This document shows positions 26,941-33,450 of a stretch of DNA of 64,000 nt, piece by piece. Positions within the stretch are counted from its first letter, which is position 1, and every line of letters begins with the position of its first letter. Made by a program: the position numbers and the translations under genes. The notes beneath the pieces were generated by a model. It had not been told where the DNA came from, ran no database searches, and saw only the letters and a program-made list of their open reading frames with translations. Location of the stretch: assembly GCA_964481425.1 (NCBI GenBank), contig CAYZTM010000006.1:62001-126000 (forward strand). The letters run 5' to 3'. The stretch is from MKUN01 sp964481425. GTDB taxonomy: Bacteria; Bacteroidota; Bacteroidia; Chitinophagales; Chitinophagaceae.

Positions 26941-27321
26941 TTATCTTTTGGCTACTGTACTGTCTGCTTCTATTTTATATGCCGGCAGCATCATAGGCTT
27001 TAGTCCTATTTTGCCTGCGTTCTTTATCACTTCCGTTTCCATCCTTGCATTCATCAGCTGCGTCTTGATGTCCATATATTTCCAGCGCAGTTCTTTCAGC
27101 ACTTTATTCTGCTTGTTCAGCTCCCGCTGTGTTTCAATCGCTCTTTGCGAGTTGTTGATATACAGCACGCCCAGCAAGGCTATAAAAGCCAGGTAGGGTA
27201 TGTTATTCACTATTGCTTTGTAAGACACTTTCTCCAGCAACATCTTCCAGTCGCTCCTGATACGCTGCACAGGCGCCATTTCTGCCTGTTCCGCTGCCAT
27301 ATCTTTACTCTTGCTGCTCAT
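26941..27321 (-). CDS. ftsL: FtsL-like bitopic division protein
   Basis: A 126-residue protein with a cytoplasmic N terminus (about 1-38), one membrane segment (IPYLAFIALLGVLYINNS) and a periplasmic coiled-coil-forming stretch (QRELNKQNKVLKELRWKYMD). This is the FtsL/DivIC topology. FtsL sequences are poorly conserved, so the call rests mainly on topology and on its place between rsmH and ftsI. The start overlaps the rsmH 3' end by 17 bases. It would bridge FtsQ and the FtsW/FtsI synthase. Confidence 0.85.
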   Translation of the reverse strand: MSSKSKDMAAEQAEMAPVQRIRSDWKMLLEKVSYKAIVNNIPYLAFIALLGVLYINNSQRAIETQRELNKQNKVLKELRWKYMDIKTQLMNARMETEVIKNAGKIGLKPMMLPAYKIEADSTVAKR

Positions 27322-28231
27322 CTGCTTTCTCTGCTATGCGTAGCCGTGCACTTCTCGCACGGGGATTATTTTTCACTTCTTCATCCGTAGGCTCTATAGG
27401 TTTTGCATTCAGGGGTCGTAAGGGTGGCTTCGTCTTCACAGCGCCAAACATATCCTTCTCCTCCTTGTCCCATGTACCCCTTTTCATGAACTGCTTCACT
27501 ATCCTGTCCTCTATCGAGTGGAAGGTGATCACACTCAACCTGCCTCCGGGGTTTAAACTTGCTGCAGCCTGTTGCAGGAAATCCTTCAGCGCCCCCATCT
27601 CGTCATTCACTTCTATCCTCAAGGCCTGGAACACTTGTGCCAGGTAGCGATTAGGATTACCCTTCATTACAGGAGCCATCATTGCCTTCAGGCCCTCTAT
27701 GCTGTTAAGGGCCATCCGCTCACGCTGCACTACTATATGTTTCGCTAACTGGCGTGCATTGCGCACTTCGCCGTATCGCTCAAACATTTTGTGCAGTTGC
27801 TCTTCACTGTACCGCTTCAGCACATCCGCAGCAGTCAGTTCGCCGCGCTTATCCATTCGCATGTCCAGCGGCCCCTCAAAGCGTATCGAAAACCCGCGTT
27901 CTGCTGTATCAAATTGAAAAGAACTTACCCCCAGGTCTGCCAATATCCCGTCTACTGTCTTATATCCGTTCAACCGCAAAAAGCGGTTTATATACCTGAA
28001 ATTTTCTTTTACCGGCAGTAGCCTGCTGTCATCCGGCTTGTTGCGCCAGGCATCCTCATCATGGTCAAAGGCGATCAGCCTGCCCTCAGGGCCCAGCCTG
28101 CTCAATATCTCCCGGCTATGTCCTCCGCCACCAAATGTGGCATCCACGTATACGCCCCCCTTCTTTATCGCCAGCCCATCCACAGCCTCTTTTAGCAGCA
28201 CCGTAGTGTGATAATAAGCGGCATCGCTCAT
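27305..28231 (-). CDS. rsmH: 16S rRNA (cytosine1402-N4)-methyltransferase
   Basis: Methylates N4 of C1402 in 16S rRNA. The N terminus has the family pattern HTTVLLKEAVDGL, the SAM site is DATFGGGGHSREIL (about 31-44), and AFDHDEDA and GILADLGVSSFQFD are also family boxes. The C terminus has VITFHSIEDRIVKQF and the RSARLRIAEK ending. Length 308 is normal. It begins two bases after the mraZ stop, as in most dcw clusters. Confidence 0.97.
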   Translation of the reverse strand: MSDAAYYHTTVLLKEAVDGLAIKKGGVYVDATFGGGGHSREILSRLGPEGRLIAFDHDEDAWRNKPDDSRLLPVKENFRYINRFLRLNGYKTVDGILADLGVSSFQFDTAERGFSIRFEGPLDMRMDKRGELTAADVLKRYSEEQLHKMFERYGEVRNARQLAKHIVVQRERMALNSIEGLKAMMAPVMKGNPNRYLAQVFQALRIEVNDEMGALKDFLQQAAASLNPGGRLSVITFHSIEDRIVKQFMKRGTWDKEEKDMFGAVKTKPPLRPLNAKPIEPTDEEVKNNPRARSARLRIAEKADEQQE

Positions 28232-28233
28232 GA

Positions 28234-28701
28234 CTATTCTGTTTCAAAGGGGTTCATAAAATCGCCGCCGGCCACTTCTGCCGCCAGGTCACTAAATCCG
28301 GCAGCTTTCTCACGTATGTAGTTATAATATGTATCTTTGTCCCATAGTTCCACTTTGTCAGTCTGCGCAGATAATATCATATCCTTTTTGATGCCTGCAT
28401 ACTCCTGCAACGGCTTAGGCAGCAGTATCCTCCCTGCACTATCCACATCTATCGTTGTTGCCCCGTTCAGGAACAGCCTTTTGAATTCACGCACTTTGGG
28501 GTTGAAATCATTGAGTTTGGCCATTTTCTGGGTCAGTATGTTCCATTTGTCGATATGGTACATGCTCAGGCAATTCTCAAAGCCCCTGTTCACCACGAAG
28601 CGCTCAGCTGAATTATCGGGCAGCTGCTTACGGAATGCCGCAGGGAGTAGGAAACGCCCTTTAGCATCGATAGCTATTTCATATTCGCCCGAGAATGTCA
28701 T
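28234..28701 (-). CDS. mraZ: Transcriptional regulator MraZ
   Basis: A DNA-binding protein that represses its own dcw promoter in studied bacteria. It has two SpoVT/AbrB-like half domains, each with the family signature: DAKGRFLLP near residue 13 and DSAGRILLP near residue 85. The region KRLFLNGATTIDVD lies between them. Length 155 is standard. It is first in the cluster, with four 10-bp repeats immediately downstream of a -7 element, which fits autoregulation by occlusion of the early transcribed region. Confidence 0.96.
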   Translation of the reverse strand: MTFSGEYEIAIDAKGRFLLPAAFRKQLPDNSAERFVVNRGFENCLSMYHIDKWNILTQKMAKLNDFNPKVREFKRLFLNGATTIDVDSAGRILLPKPLQEYAGIKKDMILSAQTDKVELWDKDTYYNYIREKAAGFSDLAAEVAGGDFMNPFETE

Positions 28702-28730
28702 GCCTTTAAAATACGCTCTTTTTCAATTTC

Positions 28731-28770
28731 TACCACAAAATAACACAAATCCCCACAAATTACCACTACA
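28731..28770 (-). promoter_or_regulatory. MraZ operator array, four 10-bp direct repeats
   Basis: Read on the minus strand: GTGGTAATTT-less phase shifts aside, the units are TGTAGTGGTA, ATTTGTGGGG, ATTTGTGTTA and TTTTGTGGTA at exact 10-base spacing (core GTGG, one GTGT). MraZ in E. coli binds TGGG-type repeats with 10-bp period upstream of mraZ. The array sits between the -7 element and the mraZ ATG. Confidence 0.75.
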
Positions 28771-28776
28771 AAAGTA
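28769..28776 (-). promoter_or_regulatory. -7 element of the dcw promoter
   Basis: TACTTTTG on the minus strand matches TAnnTTTG, about 68 bases before the mraZ ATG. Its downstream edge touches the first MraZ repeat, so bound MraZ would cover the start site. Confidence 0.65.
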
Positions 28777-28886
28777 CAACATATTTTTCCACACCTATAT
28801 ATAATGCCGAAAGTTAAGCCTGTACTGCATTTTAGCACCTTTCTGCACACAACCTGCATAAAGGCTGTGAAAATGATGTGAATTAC

Positions 28887-28895
28887 TGTGGATAA
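28887..28895 (-). promoter_or_regulatory. DnaA-box sequence
   Basis: TTATCCACA on the minus strand is a perfect match to the DnaA consensus box. A one-mismatch copy, TTTTCCACA, is at 28785-28793 on the plus strand. The sites lie in the mraZ-bamD divergent gap. Chance occurrence cannot be excluded. Confidence 0.4.
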
Positions 28896-28969
28896 GCTGT
28901 GAAAAGCTTTGCTGCGGCTATTTTAACACAGTTTTACCCGGCGTTTTAGGGATTACTCGTTTCTTTCCA

Positions 28970-28977
28970 TATTTTTG
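28970..28977 (+). promoter_or_regulatory. -7 element for bamD, nearly leaderless
   Basis: TATTTTTG matches TAnnTTTG and ends nine bases before the bamD ATG at 28987. The transcript leader would be only a few bases. A TTTT run at 28944-28947 could be a degenerate -33. Confidence 0.55.
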
Positions 28978-28986
28978 CCCGCTACT

Positions 28987-29799
28987 ATGCCAACCAGGAA
29001 GAATTTATGGTTCCTTTGCCTGTTTATCCTGCTGCTCAGTGCCTGTAACGGCTACGAAAAATTGCTCAAAAGCAGTGACGTAAACCTGAAGCTCAGCAAG
29101 GCGAACGAATACTACGATAAAAAGTATTACCAGCATGCCAACCAGCTCTACGAGAGCCTGTTGCCGGTAATGAAAAACACCCGCAATTACGAGCAGCTAT
29201 ACTACAGGTATTCCTATACATTCTACTATATGAAGGATTACCTCTCAGCTTCTTATCATTTTAAGAATTTTACAGAGTTTTTCCCGAGTAGCAAAGAGGC
29301 CGTAGAGTGCGAATACATGTACGGGCTTTGCCTCTATAAATACTCACCCAAATACAGCCTGGACCCTACCAATACCATAAAGGCCATGGAGGCGCTTCAG
29401 TCCTTTGCCAACATGCACCCCGAATCTAAATACGTAACAGAAGCCAATGGCTATGTGCAACAGTGCCGTGACAAGCTGGAGATGAAGGCAGCCAGCGCAG
29501 CCAAGCTATATTACAATATCGGGCAATACAAGGCGGCCAGCGTAGCTTATAAAAGTGTTATGCGCGACTACCCCGAATCGTCCAAAATGGACCAGTACCA
29601 ATATATGGAGGTGCGCTCGCTATACTACTATGCCCATGAGAGCGTGAAGGACAAACAGGAAGAGCGCTATGCTAATATGATAACTGCATATCACGATTTA
29701 GTTGATGAATATCCGAAATCTTCGTACCTTCGCGACGCCGAAAAGTATTATACTCAGGCTGATAATCATATAAAACAACTCCGCGATGAGCACAAATAA
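28987..29799 (+). CDS. bamD: Outer membrane assembly lipoprotein BamD
   Basis: The TPR lipoprotein of the BAM complex that folds outer-membrane beta-barrels. The start is the ATG at 28987; an upstream TTG at 28975 lies inside the promoter element. The signal peptide ends in the lipobox LLSAC with Cys20. Tandem TPR-like helical pairs follow over 30-270 (LSKANEYYDKKYYQHANQLYE, then YNIGQYKAASVAYKSVMRDYP). Length and architecture match the family. The 3' end overlaps rpoZ by 14 bases, so the two are co-transcribed. Confidence 0.92.
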   Translation: MPTRKNLWFLCLFILLLSACNGYEKLLKSSDVNLKLSKANEYYDKKYYQHANQLYESLLPVMKNTRNYEQLYYRYSYTFYYMKDYLSASYHFKNFTEFFPSSKEAVECEYMYGLCLYKYSPKYSLDPTNTIKAMEALQSFANMHPESKYVTEANGYVQQCRDKLEMKAASAAKLYYNIGQYKAASVAYKSVMRDYPESSKMDQYQYMEVRSLYYYAHESVKDKQEERYANMITAYHDLVDEYPKSSYLRDAEKYYTQADNHIKQLRDEHK

Positions 29800-30106
29800 A
29801 AGAGCAATGGCATCTGTAAATCCCCTGGTGGAAACAAGGGATGTGATAGCGCTTAAGAATAAGACAGGCAACCTGTATGAATCTATAGCTGTGATCGCCA
29901 GGCGTGCCAACCAGATATCCGTGACCATGAAAGAAGAACTGCACCGCAAGCTTGATGAGTTCATCATACACGGCGACAACCTGGAGGAGATACACGAGAA
30001 CAAAGAGCAGATCGAGATATCACGCATCTATGAGCGCATGGCAAATCCTGCACTGCAATCGATCACCGAATTCAATGACGATAAGATCTATTATCGCAAG
30101 AAATAA
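29786..30106 (+). CDS. rpoZ: DNA-directed RNA polymerase omega subunit, Bacteroidota type
   Basis: A 106-residue omega homologue that supports beta-prime folding and RNA polymerase assembly. The characteristic core is NLYESIAVIARRANQIS followed by a KEELHRKLDEF helix and a C-terminal YERMANPALQSITEF segment found in the Bacteroidota family. It starts within the last codons of bamD, a pairing common in this phylum. A terminator follows. Confidence 0.9.
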   Translation: MSTNKRAMASVNPLVETRDVIALKNKTGNLYESIAVIARRANQISVTMKEELHRKLDEFIIHGDNLEEIHENKEQIEISRIYERMANPALQSITEFNDDKIYYRKK

Positions 30107-30120
30107 ACAGTCTTTCAAAT

Positions 30121-30155
30121 AACAGGAAGCCGCCCGAAAGGCGGCTTTCCTGTTT
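30121..30155 (+). terminator. Terminator after bamD-rpoZ
   Basis: A GC-rich hairpin (AACAGGAAGCCGCC with GGCGGCTTTCCTGTT, one bulged T, 5-base loop) ends in a short T run. It lies 14 bases after the rpoZ stop. Confidence 0.75.
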
Positions 30156-30222
30156 CAAAACATATCCACATAGCAACCGGGCCCGTCAACTAATCACCCA
30201 ATTCTCCTAACTTCGCATAGTG

Positions 30223-30921
30223 ATGAGCAAAGGCTACAAACATATTTTTTTCGACCTTGACCATACCCTGTGGGATTTTGACAAAAATTCCGAGCTTACA
30301 CTCAGGCAGTTACACGGCGAATACGACCTTAGCGGGCGTGGTATAACTGATTTCGAGGCTTTTTATGCACAATATGTCATTCATAACGACAGGCTGTGGG
30401 AACGGTATCGTAAAGGCTATATAAAGCGCGATGAGCTGCGCTGGAAGAGGCTTTGGCTTACCCTGCTCGATTTTAAGATCGGTGATACAGCCCTGGCTCA
30501 TGAATTAAGCACGGCCTACCTTGAGATATTACCTACACAAGGAGCTTTGATTCCCGGTGCTATAGATATACTGGAACATTGTAAGGACAAATATCCCCTC
30601 CACCTCATCACGAACGGTTTTGAGACCACGCAACTGCTCAAGCTGCAGTATTCGGGTATTGCCTCCTATTTCGGGGAGATCATCACCTCCGAAAAGAGCA
30701 ATAGTATAAAACCAAACCGGGAAATATTCGACTATGCGCTGCAGGCTACCGGCGCACAGACCGAACATAGCCTGATGATCGGGGATGCATTGGAAATAGA
30801 TGTGCTGGGTGCATCAAATGCCGGCTGGGACCAGGTATATTTCAACCCCAAAAAGAGCCCTCACGACCGCAACCCTACTCACGAGGTACATCACCTTGCC
30901 GAACTTATGGAAATATTGTAA
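30223..30921 (+). CDS. YjjG-type HAD nucleotidase/phosphatase
   Basis: A 232-residue HAD-superfamily hydrolase. The nucleophile motif is FFDLDHTLW (Asp11 and Asp13 from the ATG at 30223), motif II is LITNG, motif III Lys lies in SNSIKPNREIF, and motif IV is MIGDALEIDVLGA. The pattern WDFDKNSE after motif I and the helical cap match YjjG pyrimidine 5'-nucleotidases, which remove non-canonical nucleotides. Substrate is inferred. A GTG one codon upstream is an alternative start. In many Bacteroidota coaBC follows rpoZ; here this gene does. Confidence 0.85.
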   Translation: MSKGYKHIFFDLDHTLWDFDKNSELTLRQLHGEYDLSGRGITDFEAFYAQYVIHNDRLWERYRKGYIKRDELRWKRLWLTLLDFKIGDTALAHELSTAYLEILPTQGALIPGAIDILEHCKDKYPLHLITNGFETTQLLKLQYSGIASYFGEIITSEKSNSIKPNREIFDYALQATGAQTEHSLMIGDALEIDVLGASNAGWDQVYFNPKKSPHDRNPTHEVHHLAELMEIL

Positions 30922-30928
30922 AGGGAGT

Positions 30929-31210
30929 TTACTTCACTACGATATCATTCACCACCGTTTCCTTGAAGTATTCATTGATGTTGCGGATCAGTTGCTCCTT
31001 GCCGAAGTATAGCTCCTGCTTCAGCGGGGCCACATCGGTATAGATGGTCAGTACACCATTCTGCAGCTTTACATCGCGGGTATATTTGGCAATGGTCTTG
31101 CTGGTTATGGCTTCCCATTCCTCGCGCATGCGCAGTTCCAGCACCTTTGGCTTCCATTTCGATCGCTCCAATAAAAGATTAAGTGCTTCACCTATGCTGT
31201 AAGACCCCAT
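30929..31210 (-). CDS. DUF721/DciA-like protein
   Basis: A 93-residue protein with the DUF721 pattern: the N-terminal helix IGEALNLLLERSKWKPKV, EEWEAITSKTIAKYTRDVKLQNGVL with a beta hairpin LTIYTDVAPLKQEL, and a C-terminal INEYFKETVVNDIVV. The family includes DciA, the ancestral loader of DnaB helicase, but this short form lacks the extra C-terminal region of proteobacterial DciA. A nucleic-acid-binding role at replication is plausible and unproven. It converges with the YjjG gene, leaving seven bases between the stops. Confidence 0.78.
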   Translation of the reverse strand: MGSYSIGEALNLLLERSKWKPKVLELRMREEWEAITSKTIAKYTRDVKLQNGVLTIYTDVAPLKQELYFGKEQLIRNINEYFKETVVNDIVVK

Positions 31211-31255
31211 AGCCGCAAGTTACAGAAGAAAAACCATTGCCAATATTTTTTGAAT

Positions 31256-31289
31256 TTTGACTTTGGAAGTTTGATTTATCTTATATTTG
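31256..31289 (+). promoter_or_regulatory. Promoter for the DUF4290-murA operon
   Basis: TTTG (31256-31259), 22-base spacer and TATATTTG (31282-31289) form a good Bacteroidota promoter. The leader would be about 150 bases. It contains no gene or recognised riboswitch; its last 40 bases are T-rich. Confidence 0.65.
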
Positions 31290-31443
31290 TATTACGCGAT
31301 CCCCGGCAATATTCAGCCAATCTTTCCACGGCAGATACTTGCAAACACATTTCAAACTACATCGCGCTGCTTTTTTTGATCCATTAACCGGTTTGCAGGT
31401 TTACGGAACTTTTTGTTTTTAATTTTTAACTTTTGACTTAACA

Positions 31444-32127
31444 ATGGAATACAATACTACACGCACTAAAATGCTGATGCCTGAATATGGCCGCAATGTG
31501 CAAAAAATGGTTGAATACCTGCTGACGATCGAGGACCGGGCTGCCCGCCTCCGTAATGCAGAAGCAGTGATAGAACTCATGGGCACGCTGAACCCCCACC
31601 TTAAAACTGTGGAAGATTACAAACACAAATTGTGGGACCACCTCTACCAGATGACCGACTTCAGGTTGGATGTGGACTCTCCCTATCCGGCTCCAACGGC
31701 TGAAGAAGTATTTAAAAAGCCTGAACCACTGCCCTATCCCCAGAGATCCATCAGGGAACGTCACCTCGGTAAAAACCTAACAGCACTACTCGATAAAACA
31801 TTGGTAGAGACAGACCCGGAAAAACGCCAGGCACTTACCCAGCTTATCGGCTATTATATGAAACTGGCATATACCAACTGGCATAAAGAGCCGGTGCACG
31901 ACGATATGATCAAGAATGAACTTAACATTCTGTCGGAAGGTAAGCTGGTGTACGAAACAGGTGGCTACCGCGTGCATTTCGACACACGTAGCAATTTCAA
32001 ACAACGCAATGGCGGTGGCGGCAGTGGCAATCGCAATTATAAGAACCAGAACGGTAACGGTAACCGTAACTATAGCAATGGCAATAGTTACAACAAGAAC
32101 CGTAAGTACAAGAATAAGAACAAATAA
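31444..32127 (+). CDS. DUF4290 protein with Asn/Gly/Arg/Lys-rich tail
   Basis: A 227-residue cytoplasmic protein restricted to Bacteroidota. The DUF4290 part (about 1-182) begins MEYNTTRTKMLMPEYGRNVQ and includes HLGKNLTALLDKTL and YMKLAYTNWHKEPVHDDMIK. The last ~45 residues are low-complexity, built from repeated N-x-N-R-N-Y and N-G-N-G units with a basic KNRKYKNKNK end. Such tails often bind RNA or drive condensation, but nothing here proves it. It is 15 bases upstream of murA and probably co-transcribed with it. The function is unknown. Confidence 0.85.
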   Translation: MEYNTTRTKMLMPEYGRNVQKMVEYLLTIEDRAARLRNAEAVIELMGTLNPHLKTVEDYKHKLWDHLYQMTDFRLDVDSPYPAPTAEEVFKKPEPLPYPQRSIRERHLGKNLTALLDKTLVETDPEKRQALTQLIGYYMKLAYTNWHKEPVHDDMIKNELNILSEGKLVYETGGYRVHFDTRSNFKQRNGGGGSGNRNYKNQNGNGNRNYSNGNSYNKNRKYKNKNK

Positions 32128-32142
32128 AGTCTTCTACTGCTT

Positions 32143-33450
32143 ATGAGCTCATTTGAGATACGTGGCGGCAATAGCCTTAGCGGCGTCATTACACCACAGG
32201 GCGCTAAGAACGAGGCTCTGCAGGTATTATGTGCAGCATTGCTTACCGATGAGCCGGTAACCTATACCAACGTACCGGATATACTCGATGTAAATACGCT
32301 CATCGAACTGCTCGGTGACATGGGCGTAAAAGTAGAACGCCCCGCAACAAACACTGTGATACTGCATGCCGATAACATCAATCCCGATTTTTTTATCGAC
32401 AAAGATTTCAAAAAGAAATCAGGCAGGCTGCGCGGCGCGGTAATGCTCGCCGGCCCTATGCTGGCCCGTTTTAAAAGAGCGCATATACCACAGCCCGGTG
32501 GCGACAAGATAGGCCGCCGCAGGCTCGATACCCACATCCGCGGCTTCGAAAAACTGGGGGTGAGCTTCAATTACAATAACGAGGAGAGCTTGTTCACACT
32601 TGATGGCGAAAGCCTTCATGGCAGCTACATCCTCATGGAAGAGCCCTCGGTTACAGGCACTGCAAATATCGTGATGGCAGCTGTAATGGCGCCGGGCGTG
32701 ACCAATATCTATAATGCGGCCTGCGAACCCTATGTGCAGCAGCTATGCCATATGCTCAATAAGATGGGCGCACGCATTAATGGCATTGGCTCTAACCTGC
32801 TGGTGATAGAAGGTGTGGACAAACTGCATGGATGCAACCACCGATTACTGGCCGATATGATAGAAGTTGGCTCATTCATCGGCCTTGCCGCAATGACCAA
32901 AAGTGAGCTGACCATTAAGAACGCAGACATTGCCCACTTAGGCATCATACCTGAGACCTTCGAACGCCTCGGTATTAATCTTTCCATACAGGGCAATGAC
33001 ATTTATGTACCTGCACAGGAAAGCTATGTGATACAGAAATTCATCGATGGCTCCATACTTACGGTGTACGACCACCCCTGGCCCGGCTTTACGCCCGACC
33101 TGCTCAGTATCGTGCTGGTGATGGCCACACAGGCTAAGGGCACAGTGCTGGTGCACCAAAAGATGTTCGAAAGCCGCCTGTTCTTTGTAGATAAACTGAT
33201 AGAGATGGGAGCACAAATAGTACTTTGCGACCCGCACAGGGCTGTGGTCATTGGCCTCAACCGGCAGCAACCGCTTCGTGGCATTACCATGGTATCGCCC
33301 GATATACGTGCAGGTGTGGCGCTGCTCATTGCAGCCCTTTCGGCGCAGGGCAAGAGCACTATACAGAATATAGATCAGATAGACCGCGGCTACGAAAAAA
33401 TTGACGAGAGGCTCAATACCTTAGGGGCAAACATCAGGAGAATACCCTAA
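32143..33450 (+). CDS. murA: UDP-GlcNAc 1-carboxyvinyltransferase with Asp at the active-site Cys position
   Basis: Transfers enolpyruvate from PEP to UDP-GlcNAc, the first committed step of peptidoglycan synthesis. Two inverse alpha/beta domains are present. Lys22-Asn23 are in AKNEAL and the active-site loop is PGGDKIGRRRLDTHIRG. The residue equivalent to E. coli Cys115 is Asp121 (codon 32503-32505). Enzymes with Asp here (Mycobacterium, Chlamydia, Borrelia) are active but insensitive to fosfomycin, so intrinsic insensitivity is predicted. The C-terminal PDIRAGVALLIAAL carries the conserved Arg. Length 435 is normal. Its 3' end overlaps the opposing GH133 gene by four bases. Confidence 0.95.
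   Translation: MSSFEIRGGNSLSGVITPQGAKNEALQVLCAALLTDEPVTYTNVPDILDVNTLIELLGDMGVKVERPATNTVILHADNINPDFFIDKDFKKKSGRLRGAVMLAGPMLARFKRAHIPQPGGDKIGRRRLDTHIRGFEKLGVSFNYNNEESLFTLDGESLHGSYILMEEPSVTGTANIVMAAVMAPGVTNIYNAACEPYVQQLCHMLNKMGARINGIGSNLLVIEGVDKLHGCNHRLLADMIEVGSFIGLAAMTKSELTIKNADIAHLGIIPETFERLGINLSIQGNDIYVPAQESYVIQKFIDGSILTVYDHPWPGFTPDLLSIVLVMATQAKGTVLVHQKMFESRLFFVDKLIEMGAQIVLCDPHRAVVIGLNRQQPLRGITMVSPDIRAGVALLIAALSAQGKSTIQNIDQIDRGYEKIDERLNTLGANIRRIP

Noticed and set aside
28731..28770. Tandem repeats as a CRISPR array
   Set aside because: Units are 10 bp without spacers and lie in a promoter; this fits an MraZ operator.
28785..28895. DnaA boxes as a chromosomal origin
   Set aside because: One perfect and one imperfect box, no AT-rich unwinding element with repeats, and no dnaA, dnaN or similar genes nearby.
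28975..28987. TTG at 28975 as the bamD start
   Set aside because: It lies within the -7 element; the ATG at 28987 starts a normal lipoprotein signal.
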